A stretch of DNA of 64,000 nucleotides, from positions 1 through 64,000 of the forward strand of contig CAJOGQ010000026.1 of assembly GCA_905234125.1 (NCBI GenBank). The letters are read 5' to 3'. The DNA comes from an uncultured Bacteroidaceae bacterium. GTDB lineage: Bacteria > Bacteroidota > Bacteroidia > Bacteroidales > Bacteroidaceae. The position numbers and the translations under genes were made by a program. Positions 16,555 through 25,737 of the stretch are shown here, piece after piece. The number at the start of each line of letters is the position of its first letter. The stretch's first letter is position 1. The notes below the pieces were generated by a model. That model had not been told where the DNA came from and made no database searches. It worked only from the letters and a program-made list of their open reading frames with translations.

Positions 16555-17559
16555 ATGAAAAAAGTAATTGCAATTGTGGCTGGGGGCGATAGTTCTGAGC
16601 ACGATGTGTCGCTGAGAAGTGCGGCAGGCATTGATTCGTGGATGGACAAGGAAAAGTATGACGTCTATATCGTGGAAGTGAGCCGTCAAGGTTGGCTGGC
16701 ACACTTGCCAAGTGGCAAGACGTCGGCTGTGTATCGCCACAACTTTTCGTTTAAGGACGAATGGGGTAAGGACATCCGTCCTGACTATGCTTACATCACT
16801 ATTCATGGCACCCCAGGTGAGGATGGTGTCTTGCAGGGCTATTTCGACTTGTTGGGCATTCCGTACTCGACGTGTAGCGTGTTGGTGGAGGCGATGACCT
16901 ACAACAAGTTTTCCCTGAACCAGTTCTTGAAGAGTTTTGGTGTGAAGGTGCCTGAAGATGTACTGGTGCGTCAGGGTCAGCAAGTGGATGCTCAGCAGAT
17001 TGTGGACAAGATAGGATTGCCTTGCTTCATTAAGCCCAACGGTGGTGGTTCAAGCTTTGGCGTGACCCATTGCAAGACGCTGGAGGATGTTCTTCCGGCC
17101 ATTGAGAAGGCGATGGAGGAATGTCCAGAGGTGCTGATTGAGGGCGAGTTGAAGGGTGTGGAGATCAGCAATGGCGTGTATAAGACGAAAGCAACGGGCA
17201 TGCATGTGTTGCCTATCACAGAGGTGGTGCCCAAGACGGACTTCTTCGATTATAATGCCAAGTACAACGGCATGGTGGAGGAAATCACTCCAGCCCGTCT
17301 GTCAGAGAGCACGACGAAGCGTGTGCAGGCACTCACGTCAGCCATCTACGACATCTTGGGTGCATCAGGTCTTATCCGCATCGACTATATCATCTCAAAG
17401 AACGAGGCTGGTGACGATGTTATCAACTTACTGGAAATCAATACGACACCAGGCATGACCCCCACCAGTTTCATTCCTCAGCAGGTGCGTGCTGAAGGGG
17501 GAGACATGACGGAAATGCTGAACGCAATCATTGCGGACAAGTTGCCTCTTGACATTTAA
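16555..17559 (+). CDS. ddl: D-alanine--D-alanine ligase
   Basis: The 334-residue product starts MKKVIAIVAGGDSSEHDVSL, the typical Ddl N-terminus, and has the ATP-grasp elements PCFIKPNGGGSSFGVTHC and VINLLEINTTPGMTPTSF with metal-binding Glu and Asn. It joins two D-alanines for the peptidoglycan stem peptide in the cytoplasm. It follows rluD by 22 bp in the same operon. Length and motifs are complete. Confidence 0.96.
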   Translation: MKKVIAIVAGGDSSEHDVSLRSAAGIDSWMDKEKYDVYIVEVSRQGWLAHLPSGKTSAVYRHNFSFKDEWGKDIRPDYAYITIHGTPGEDGVLQGYFDLLGIPYSTCSVLVEAMTYNKFSLNQFLKSFGVKVPEDVLVRQGQQVDAQQIVDKIGLPCFIKPNGGGSSFGVTHCKTLEDVLPAIEKAMEECPEVLIEGELKGVEISNGVYKTKATGMHVLPITEVVPKTDFFDYNAKYNGMVEEITPARLSESTTKRVQALTSAIYDILGASGLIRIDYIISKNEAGDDVINLLEINTTPGMTPTSFIPQQVRAEGGDMTEMLNAIIADKLPLDI

Positions 17560-17572
17560 CATTTTACATTCA
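17552..17572. repeat. three-unit 7-bp-period tract over the ddl stop codon
   Basis: Units acattta, acatttt, acattca overlap the ddl stop and end right at the ATG of the acyltransferase. Confidence 0.45.
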
Positions 17573-18703
17573 ATGACACTTTCTGATTTTGATGATATTC
17601 GCCCGTTTTCAGAGGGTGAGATGAAGCCAGCTTTCGAGAGCATGTTGGCTGACCGTCAGTTTGACAAGATTCTGCGAGGGCTGATTCCACTGCCCAAGGG
17701 TTTGCGGAACGGGTTGCTGAAGATGCTGTTTGTGGGCATCAAGACCCCACTCGACTTCCAGAAGCGATTCATGAAGCCGCTGGTGTATTATGTCTTCCAC
17801 AAGGCGACTACAGGACATAGTTACGTCTTCCCTAAGTCATTGAACAGACAAGGGAGTTACACTTTCATGTCGAACCATCGCGACATTGTGCTTGATTCGG
17901 CTTTCCTCGATACCTTGTTGCTGAAGGACGGATTCAGTACGACGGTGGAGATTGCCATTGGCGACAACCTGCTCATTTACCCCTGGATCAAGACCCTTGT
18001 GAAGATGAATAAGTCGTTTGTGGTGAATCGTGGCCTGACGCCTAAGGAGATGCTCAAGTCGTCCATCCACATGAGTCAGTACATGCACTTCGCCATCAAC
18101 GAGAAGCATGAGCACATTTGGATTGCCCAGCGTGAAGGACGTGCGAAGGATTCTGACGACCGCACACAGGAGTCGGTGCTGAAAATGCTGAACATGGGTG
18201 GTCCAACGACTGGCAAGACGACTGCCGACATCATTGAGAACCTGCGCCACATGAACATCGTGCCTTTGGCCATCTCGTATGAGTACGACCCTTGCGACTA
18301 CCTGAAAGCAAAGGAGTTTCAGTGCAAGCGTGACATCCCTGGATGGAAGAAAGCCAAGCAAGACGACCTCGACAACATGAAGACGGGCATCTGGGGCAAG
18401 AAAGGCCATGTGCATTATCAGGCATCAGAATGCATCAACGACTGGCTCGACACGCTCGACCCCACAACCATCGAGAAGGTCGACATCTTCCGCATAGTGG
18501 CTGAGCATATCGACCATGAGATACATAAGAATTACCGCATCTACGACATCAATCGCGATGCCTTGGCTGGCAAGACGAACGCCTACATCGAGGAGCGCAT
18601 CAAGATGGTGGACGTGGAGAATCCTGATGTGCCGTTCTTGAGAGAGAAGATTACGGCCATGTATGCTAATCCGCTTCGCAATTATGAGACAGCAACTCAA
18701 TAG
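17573..18703 (+). CDS. PlsC-like glycerolipid acyltransferase family protein
   Basis: The start at 17573 (MTLSDFDDIRPFSEGEM) is preferred over the track start inside ddl; the product is 376 residues. YTFMSNHRDIVLDSAFLDTL resembles the acyltransferase NHx4D box but with one extra residue between His and the second Asp, and HIWIAQREGRAKDSDDRTQE resembles the EGTRS glycerol-phosphate-binding box. The family is related to 1-acylglycerol-3-phosphate acyltransferases and probably acts at the inner face of the membrane on a lipid or lipid A-like acceptor. Gap to ddl is 13 bp, so it shares the operon. Confidence 0.75.
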   Translation: MTLSDFDDIRPFSEGEMKPAFESMLADRQFDKILRGLIPLPKGLRNGLLKMLFVGIKTPLDFQKRFMKPLVYYVFHKATTGHSYVFPKSLNRQGSYTFMSNHRDIVLDSAFLDTLLLKDGFSTTVEIAIGDNLLIYPWIKTLVKMNKSFVVNRGLTPKEMLKSSIHMSQYMHFAINEKHEHIWIAQREGRAKDSDDRTQESVLKMLNMGGPTTGKTTADIIENLRHMNIVPLAISYEYDPCDYLKAKEFQCKRDIPGWKKAKQDDLDNMKTGIWGKKGHVHYQASECINDWLDTLDPTTIEKVDIFRIVAEHIDHEIHKNYRIYDINRDALAGKTNAYIEERIKMVDVENPDVPFLREKITAMYANPLRNYETATQ

Positions 18704-19328
18704 ATATATCTTTGGACTGCTGTGCGCCTTCTGCCTGATGGCCTGCTCGGATGGGTCGGAAGATGATAACGGGGAAGACCTTCCCCCTTACATCAGCGAT
18801 CTCGTGGTGTTGAGTTTGGATGCCGACGGACGTTTTGCAACGGTGAAGTTGGATGATGGCTCGACGTATGATATTCGTTCCCAACAGTTGATGTCGGAGG
18901 TGAAAGACACGTTGTTGCGCTGTCTGGCCACCTACACGTTGGTGCAAGGAAAGATGCAGGTTTATGTCATGCAACGGGTGTTTTGTAGTCGTCCTATGTG
19001 GGCTGATTCCATCCGCGTGTCTGTGAATGGTGAGGTGCATATCGGTTATCAATATCTGCCTCGCGACCCCATGAACGTGGTGAGTCTATGGAAGAGTGGA
19101 GGCTATGTGAACATGCACTTAACGTTGATGACAACAGGCAAGGGCATTCACCAGTATGCCTTCTGTGAAGACAGCGTCGGGCATTATTCATTGTTACATT
19201 CCAGACCGAAAGACGATGCAGAGTCTTACAAGGAACATATCTATCTGTCGATGCCAATTCCCAATGGCGTGGAGCATCTGACATTCTCAGTTCACACCTA
19301 CGACAGCATCTACACAAGGGATTTCTAA
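18684..19328 (+). CDS. NigD-like lipoprotein
   Basis: Starting at 18684 gives MRQQLNRYIFGLLCAFCLMACSDGSEDD: a signal peptide with lipobox LMAC, so a lipoprotein of 214 residues with an acidic stretch directly after the cysteine. ISDLVVLSLDADGRFATVKL and the later beta-rich part match NigD-like proteins of Bacteroidales as I know them. It overlaps the acyltransferase stop by 20 bp. The function is unknown; NigD was named from a bacteriocin-linked operon, but no bacteriocin gene is visible here. Confidence 0.7.
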   Translation: MRQQLNRYIFGLLCAFCLMACSDGSEDDNGEDLPPYISDLVVLSLDADGRFATVKLDDGSTYDIRSQQLMSEVKDTLLRCLATYTLVQGKMQVYVMQRVFCSRPMWADSIRVSVNGEVHIGYQYLPRDPMNVVSLWKSGGYVNMHLTLMTTGKGIHQYAFCEDSVGHYSLLHSRPKDDAESYKEHIYLSMPIPNGVEHLTFSVHTYDSIYTRDF

Positions 19329-19372
19329 GGTAAGAAATCAAGGTTTAAGTTAGCATTAAAAATAAAAGAAAT

Positions 19373-19641
19373 ATGACAAGAGCAATTATAACTGTAGTGG
19401 GCAAAGATACGGTAGGTATCATTGCTAAAGTCTGCACTTACTTGGCAGACAACCAAATCAATATCCTCGACATCTCACAAACCATCGTGCAGGAGTTCTT
19501 CAACATGATGATGATTGTCGATTTGACCAAATCGGTGAAGGCATTTGACGTGCTGAGTGACGAACTCACCAAGATTGGTGTGGACACAGGTGTGCAGGTG
19601 AAGTGCCAGTTGGAGGATATTTTTGACAAAATGCACAGAAT

Positions 19642-19645
<4 letters not shown>
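19373..19645 (+). CDS. ACT-domain protein (UPF0237 type)
   Basis: The 90 residues form a single ACT domain: [20 protein letters not shown], then a beta-alpha-beta pattern with [23 protein letters not shown] domains bind small ligands, often amino acids. It overlaps the next gene by 4 bp (ATGA) and such a pair with a UPF0210 protein is conserved in many bacteria, so the two probably act together as sensor and effector. Confidence 0.9.
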
Positions 19646-21051
<1,406 letters not shown>

Positions 21052-21075
21052 AGCACTAAAACAACAATTATACCA

Positions 21076-23724
21076 ATGAAACGAATCGCATTGCTTTCTC
21101 TGATATGCCTTGTAGCCCTTGGCGGTTGGGCACAACGTAAAACCAGTCTCGATGCTGGATGGAAATTCCATCGTGGAGATGTGATAGACGCTGAGTCGCC
21201 TGAGTTTGACGACTCCAAATGGCGCACCCTCATCGTGCCTCACGATTTCAGTATGGAGCCAGCGTTCGATCCCTCCGATGAGCGTCAGCGCTTCGCCAAC
21301 TGGTCTGACATGCAGGTGGGGCCATTCTCTCGACTGAGTGTCGGCAACTGGGACAACGCTCAGACCGTTGGAGGTACGGGCTGGTATCGCAAGACCTTCC
21401 GACTGCCCATCCAGGGCAATGCCTCTTTGGAGACCTTCCTGTCGCAGACGAACGTGAACATCCGCTTCGATGGCGTTTACAATCAGGCAGAAGTATGGGT
21501 GAACGGCGTGAAGACCGCTACGAACGTATATGGCTACATGCCTTTCGTGGTGAACCTCAACAAGGTGCTGATGGACAAGACACATCGCCACGACGACAAC
21601 GAGCGGATGGTCACCGTGGTGGTGAAGGCAATTAACGAAGGGCTGAACTCCCGTTGGTATGCAGGCAGTGGCATCTTCCGTCATGTGTGGATGGAGACGA
21701 CCGATAAACTGCACCTCGACGAGTGGGACACCTTTGTGGATGGCTCCGAGCTCATCAACAAAGGCAAGGATGCCAATGTGAAAGTGTTTGCGAAGGTGTT
21801 CAACGAAGATGCTCATGGTGCTTTCGGACAGCTTTGTGTCGATATTCTCGATGCCGAAGGAAATGTGGTGGCGCAGGGGGAGCAGGAGTTTGAAGTGGGC
21901 GGTTCTCTGGCCAAGGGCATGGATGTGGCGACGGAGCTGACGGTAAAAGCGCCCAAGCTTTGGTCGGTCGAGACACCTTATCTCTACACAGCCAAGGTCT
22001 ATCTCCTCAAGTCGGGCGAAGAGAAGGATGCGCTTCACATCCCCTTCGGCATTCGCACCATCCAGTTCTCGGCCGAGACGGGCTTCCTGCTGAACGGCAA
22101 GCCCACCAAACTCTATGGTGGTTGTGTGCATCACGACAACGGCCTCTTGGGAGCGGCAGGCATCGACCGTGCTGAGGTGCGCAAGGCCGAATTGCTGAAG
22201 GCGCAGGGCTATAATGCTGTCAGATGCAGTCACAACCTGCCGACGGAGGCCTTCCTGAATGCTTGCGACAGTCTGGGTCTGTTGGTCATCGACGAGGTGT
22301 TTGACCAGTGGGAGGAGTCCAAGCGTGCCAACGACTACAGCCAGTACTTCACTCGCGACCACAACAAAGACATGGCGCTGATGGTGCGTCGCGACCGCAA
22401 TCACCCGTCCATCATCATGTGGAGCATCGGCAATGAGATTGCCCAGCGTTCCGACCTCCCTCGGGGTAAGGAGATTGCCCTCGAACTCAATCTGATGGCC
22501 AACCAGAACGATGGCACGCGTCCCACGACGATGGCAGTCAATTCTTTCTGGGATCGCCAGGCTCAGCACTTCACATGGGAGAAGAACTCCCCCGATGCCT
22601 TTGCCAACATCGAGATTGGTGGCTACAACTATGAGTGGAAGCATTATGAGGCCGACCACGATTCCTTCCCTGACCGCATCATGTACGGCTCCGAGTCCGT
22701 TCCCAAGGAGATGGCGCAGAATTGGAACTTGGTGGACAAGCACCCCTACATCATTGGCGATTTCGTCTGGACTGCCGTCGATTATCTGGGTGAAGCAGGT
22801 TTGGGACATGTGTATGAGCGTTCCGACGACCGTTGGATTCAACTCCTTTCCTGGCCTTGGTTCAATGCCTGGTGTGGCGACCTCGACATCATTGGTGACA
22901 AGAAACCTCAGAGTTACTATCGCGATGTGCTTTGGCGTCGCAGCAAACTCGCCATGGCCGTGCGTCCTGCCGTGCCCGAAGGAGAGCACGAAGACGTGAG
23001 CTTCTGGGGATGGACAGCCGAAGAGAACCACTGGAACTGGGCACCCTCCACTCCCAACTCTCAACTCTCAACTGTCAACTCTCAACTGTCAACTCCCCAC
23101 TACCTTCCCTTCGAGCTTCGTCCCGAAAACTACCAGACGGCGAATGTGGTAGGCAATCTCCAGCACAATCCCAATGCCCATCGTCAGGACTCACTCCGAG
23201 TGAATGTATATAGCCGTGAGCCCCGTGTGCAGCTGCTCATCAACGATTCCATCATGGGCGAGAAGGAGACTGACCCAGAGACCTACACGGCCACCTTCAC
23301 CGTGGCCTACGAGCCCGGTTCGCTCAAGGCCGTCACCGTTCCGCAGGCGAAGAAGGCCAAGCCCGACTCTCTGGAGTTCGTCACCGCCTTGGCTCCTGCC
23401 CGCATCGTCCTCAAGGCCGACCGCGACACCATCTCCTCGTCCCACAACGACCTCTCCTATATATATATATGTATAGAAGATGAAGAGGGGCACCTCTGTC
23501 CCACGGCTGAGATTCCTGTCGAAATCTCCTTCACAGGCCAGGCGACCGTCGTGGCAGGCACAGGCCATCCCTACGACATGCACTCCTTCCGTTCCCTCCG
23601 TCCCACCACCTTCCGTGGCAAGGCGCTCGCCATCGTCCAACCGCAGGACGCCAAGGGTCAAGTCACCCTCACCGTGAAAGCCAAGGGGTTAGACACCGGA
23701 CAAGTGACGATAGAAATGAGGTGA
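21076..23724 (+). CDS. GH2 glycoside hydrolase (beta-galactosidase-like)
   Basis: This 882-residue protein has a signal peptide (MKRIALLSLICLVALGGWAQ) and GH2 architecture: sugar-binding jelly roll (KTSLDAGWKFHRGDV, about 20-220), an immunoglobulin-like domain, and a TIM barrel with GYNAVRCSHNLPTEAFLNAC and MWSIGNEIAQRS, whose Glu is the acid/base. The likely nucleophile is the Glu in MYGSESVPKEMA. C-terminal beta domains follow. It probably removes beta-linked galactose or a related sugar in the periplasm or at the surface. Around residues 660-674 a NSQLSTVNSQLSTP linker, encoded by a 7-bp tract, separates the barrel from the C-terminal domains. Confidence 0.85.
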   Translation: MKRIALLSLICLVALGGWAQRKTSLDAGWKFHRGDVIDAESPEFDDSKWRTLIVPHDFSMEPAFDPSDERQRFANWSDMQVGPFSRLSVGNWDNAQTVGGTGWYRKTFRLPIQGNASLETFLSQTNVNIRFDGVYNQAEVWVNGVKTATNVYGYMPFVVNLNKVLMDKTHRHDDNERMVTVVVKAINEGLNSRWYAGSGIFRHVWMETTDKLHLDEWDTFVDGSELINKGKDANVKVFAKVFNEDAHGAFGQLCVDILDAEGNVVAQGEQEFEVGGSLAKGMDVATELTVKAPKLWSVETPYLYTAKVYLLKSGEEKDALHIPFGIRTIQFSAETGFLLNGKPTKLYGGCVHHDNGLLGAAGIDRAEVRKAELLKAQGYNAVRCSHNLPTEAFLNACDSLGLLVIDEVFDQWEESKRANDYSQYFTRDHNKDMALMVRRDRNHPSIIMWSIGNEIAQRSDLPRGKEIALELNLMANQNDGTRPTTMAVNSFWDRQAQHFTWEKNSPDAFANIEIGGYNYEWKHYEADHDSFPDRIMYGSESVPKEMAQNWNLVDKHPYIIGDFVWTAVDYLGEAGLGHVYERSDDRWIQLLSWPWFNAWCGDLDIIGDKKPQSYYRDVLWRRSKLAMAVRPAVPEGEHEDVSFWGWTAEENHWNWAPSTPNSQLSTVNSQLSTPHYLPFELRPENYQTANVVGNLQHNPNAHRQDSLRVNVYSREPRVQLLINDSIMGEKETDPETYTATFTVAYEPGSLKAVTVPQAKKAKPDSLEFVTALAPARIVLKADRDTISSSHNDLSYIYICIEDEEGHLCPTAEIPVEISFTGQATVVAGTGHPYDMHSFRSLRPTTFRGKALAIVQPQDAKGQVTLTVKAKGLDTGQVTIEMR
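23053..23094. repeat. six-unit 7-bp repeat inside the GH2 gene
   Basis: Units cccaact, ctcaact, ctcaact, gtcaact, ctcaact, gtcaact. Same unit as in the UPF0210 gene, in frame, at a domain boundary. Confidence 0.85.
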
Positions 23725-23739
23725 GGAGAGTAAAATAGA

Positions 23740-23840
23740 AACGGAAGACGTGGGTTTGTGTGTTTAGATATCGCATCAATGTTCTCAGGCCGGCACAGCT
23801 TTGACAGGATACTGATACTACTAAAGCCCACGTCTCCGTT
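23740..23840. ncRNA. candidate structured RNA hairpin downstream of the GH2 gene
   Basis: AACGGAAGACGTGGGTTT (23740-23757) pairs with AAAGCCCACGTCTCCGTT (23823-23840) except for one bulge on each side, closing a region with further short pairings (TATC/GATA). This is a long irregular hairpin of about 100 nt. On the minus strand the distal arm is followed by a T-rich stretch (TTTCTATTTT), which would suit a transcript ending there; on the plus strand it starts 15 bp after the GH2 stop codon. A 6S-like RNA is one possibility, but I cannot confirm a family or a strand. Confidence 0.4.
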
Positions 23841-24019
23841 ATATAGGAATCGCGAGCAGGTAGCCAAGGTTCCCTGATTCTGTGGCCGACTATCTGATTT
23901 TGCTTTTATATGGTAACTTCTTGTAAAGCGTATAAGTCTCGCCATTCAAGTACTTGTGGGTTATTTGGTGATAAAAGCACATTATTGGAGAAGCAAAAAC
24001 AAGCAGGCCAGAAAACCCT
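23841..24019. other. non-coding, nothing clear
   Basis: The stretch between the hairpin and the 22-bp repeats holds no plausible gene. A weak pairing (CAGG/CCTG with GAATC/GATTC) near 23850-23880 could belong to the candidate RNA. Confidence 0.3.
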
Positions 24020-24073
24020 GAATTAATTCAAATCATCAATCGAATTAATTCATTTGATGAATCGAATTAATTC
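24020..24073. repeat. three 10-bp palindromes GAATTAATTC with exact 22-bp spacing
   Basis: GAATTAATTC begins at 24020, 24042 and 24064. The 12 bases between them are similar (AAATCATCAATC, ATTTGATGAATC). About two helical turns apart, the sites would face the same side of the DNA, as expected for an array of binding sites for a dimeric protein. Confidence 0.75.
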
Positions 24074-24186
24074 ACATGATTTTTAGTCTTAATTGAGCCA
24101 AAGCAACAAACGGATGGAAACATTACGAGAAGCGTATGGTTTCCTACCGAGAAACTGGTAGTTTGTTTACTACCGTCAAGAAGAGG

Positions 24187-24259
24187 TGACTTATACTGAT
24201 ATAGGTAGACACATTTTATAATTGTTACTAAATGTGTCTACCTATATCAGTATAAGTCA
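24187..24259. repeat. perfect 30-bp inverted repeat with 13-nt loop
   Basis: The arms 24187-24216 and 24230-24259 are exact reverse complements (TGACTTATACTGATATAGGT at the outer end). No T run follows on either side. A smaller stem (GGTAGT/ACTACC) lies just upstream at about 24152-24171. No transposase or flanking ORF is present. Confidence 0.85.
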
Positions 24260-24334
24260 TTTGTCCATAATAGAGGGTTATTGGGGAATAAGGCATGGTT
24301 ATTGGGAACAATCTCAAGGTTGATGAGGCGGAGA

Positions 24335-24360
24335 CTCAAGGGCATTGAGCCGGTAGCTCA
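24335..24360. repeat. dispersed repeat, single copy (family with 46421-46469)
   Basis: CTCAAGGGCATTGAGCCGGT and the following AGCTCA match, with few changes, the double copy at 46.4 kb. Confidence 0.6.
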
Positions 24361-24431
24361 TCCATGAAGCCCTTATGGTTTTTCCTACATAGTCATCCAA
24401 CACATTTTACATAGTTATATTGAAAAAATGG

Positions 24432-24493
24432 TCAACACCTCTCATTTTTGCCGCAAGTGTTTGTCCTTCAACGTGTTGTCGATGTGAGGTGTT
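24432..24493. repeat. inverted repeat CAACACCTC...GAGGTGTTG
   Basis: Arms of 13 bp with one mismatch (24432-24444 and 24481-24493) enclose 36 bases. It lies about 180 bp upstream of the promoter of the lipoprotein pair, and could be an RNA hairpin or operator. The bases from 24494 to the promoter hold nothing else recognisable. Confidence 0.4.
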
Positions 24494-24670
24494 GGAGTAT
24501 TTCACTCTCCTCTTCGCAACACACATGGATAAGGTTAATTTTTTAATTTTTTGTTTTTGAGATTGCAAAATAAGCGTTCCGTATGGAGCAAAATGTAAAC
24601 TATGACTTTACAATTCGTGCATTTTTTCAAAAAACTGCCCGATTTCTTTTTTTCATTGAAAAGAAATGTC

Positions 24671-24678
24671 TAACTTTG
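24671..24678 (+). promoter_or_regulatory. -7 promoter box of the lipoprotein pair
   Basis: TAACTTTG lies 107 bp before the first lipoprotein start. The track ORF 24583-24765 spans it and is regarded as spurious. Confidence 0.55.
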
Positions 24679-24784
24679 CACCCGAAACAGAATGCCAAGG
24701 GCAAAACAATCTTTATCAGACATAAGAGAGAGCCGAAACGCTTGAAAGGGAGTAGGCAAAACTAATTTATTATAGTTAAGCATT

Positions 24785-25156
24785 ATGAAAAAGTTTATTT
24801 ATGCAATCGCAGCCGGTGCTTTGATGGCATCCTGCATCCAGCAGGGTCTGGACGCTGAAGGCCAGAAGGCTTGGGACAACTTCAAGGAGATCTCAGCTAC
24901 CTTCGAGACCACGGAGATTGCCTACGACACTTACGAGACTGCTGAGGACTTCAACGCAGCTTGCAAGGCATGGAGCGAGGCCACTCAGGCCATGGCGCCT
25001 TACATGCTCTCCATGACGTCTGAGCAGTTAGACAGCCTCAACCAGATGACCGAGCAGGTCGGTGCCGTTGTTAAACAGGTTCAGGAAGAGGTCAATGCTC
25101 AAGCACAGCCTTCCGACGACACTGAGGAGGCCTCTGAAGAGGAAGAAGAAGAGTAA
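24785..25156 (+). CDS. small acidic lipoprotein, paralog 1
   Basis: The 123 residues begin MKKFIYAIAAGALMASCIQQ, a signal peptide ending in lipobox MASC. The mature part shares EGQKAWDNFK and ATFE with the next gene and is mostly helical; it ends in a run of glutamates (SEEEEEE). No enzyme motif is visible. It is a likely periplasmic or surface-exposed lipoprotein, and the acidic tail could bind metal ions or act as a disordered tether. The two genes are 45 bp apart and clearly arose by tandem duplication. Confidence 0.75.
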   Translation: MKKFIYAIAAGALMASCIQQGLDAEGQKAWDNFKEISATFETTEIAYDTYETAEDFNAACKAWSEATQAMAPYMLSMTSEQLDSLNQMTEQVGAVVKQVQEEVNAQAQPSDDTEEASEEEEEE

Positions 25157-25201
25157 TCACTCATTATAATTATTTATTAACTCATTAAAAACATTAGCAT
25201 T

Positions 25202-25579
25202 ATGAAGAAGATTATTTTTGCAATCGCAGCTGGTGCCATGATGTTGGTATCTTGCAACAACGAAGGTTTGAGCCCAGAGGGCCAGAAGGCTTGGGACAAT
25301 TTCAAGGATTTGGCCGCAACATTTGAAAGCGTAGAGGCAGCTGATGCCAACTATGACTCTGCCGAAGACCTTGACGCAGGTTATGCAGAATTCAAGGCTG
25401 CTGTTGATAACATACAGAACTATGCGACTGAAATCTCTGAGGCTCAGGCAGATAGCTTCCAGACTATGTGCGAGACTTGCGCAGCAACTTATGCTCAGAG
25501 CAAGGAGATGATCCAGGCAGCTGACGAGATTGAGGAAGCAGCTGACGAGCTGGATGAGATGGAAGAGGAAGAAGAATAA
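25202..25579 (+). CDS. small acidic lipoprotein, paralog 2
   Basis: The 125 residues begin MKKIIFAIAAGAMMLVSCNN (lipobox LVSC). PEGQKAWDNFKDLAATFE matches paralog 1 and the C-terminus again ends in DEMEEEEE. The middle sections differ much more than the N-terminal block, so the pair is old or fast evolving. It is followed by a partial GC-rich element and a strong terminator. Confidence 0.75.
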   Translation: MKKIIFAIAAGAMMLVSCNNEGLSPEGQKAWDNFKDLAATFESVEAADANYDSAEDLDAGYAEFKAAVDNIQNYATEISEAQADSFQTMCETCAATYAQSKEMIQAADEIEEAADELDEMEEEEE

Positions 25580-25586
25580 TAAACAC

Positions 25587-25619
25587 CCTCTCCAATTCCC
25601 CCTATGAGGGGGAGGACTA
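25587..25619. repeat. partial GC-rich palindromic element
   Basis: ACCCTCTCC is followed by CCCCCTATGAGGGGGAGG, resembling the 113-bp element at 35.6 kb. Confidence 0.55.
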
Positions 25620-25648
25620 ACGCACAGACGTTTTTAAGTCATACAAAA

Positions 25649-25721
25649 AGAAATCACAGAAAGCTGACGCGATGTTTCAAACTCGCCGAATGGCTTTCTG
25701 TGATTTCTGTATTTTTTTTTA
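25649..25721. terminator. bidirectional terminator between lipoprotein 2 and TonB receptor
   Basis: AGAAATCACAGAAAGC (25649-25664) and its exact complement (25693-25708) form a 16-bp stem with a 28-nt loop. T runs follow on both strands, so it can end both converging transcripts. Confidence 0.85.
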
Positions 25722-25737
25722 TGACAAATCCGTGTGC

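Noticed and set aside
24020-24073. Possible CRISPR array
   Set aside because: The repeats are 10-bp palindromes, the spacers are short and similar to each other, and there are no cas genes.
24187-24259. Perfect inverted repeat as a rho-independent terminator
   Set aside because: No T run follows on either strand and no gene ends nearby.
24583-24765. 60-residue plus-strand ORF before the lipoprotein pair
   Set aside because: It spans the promoter box at 24671 and has no protein-like features.
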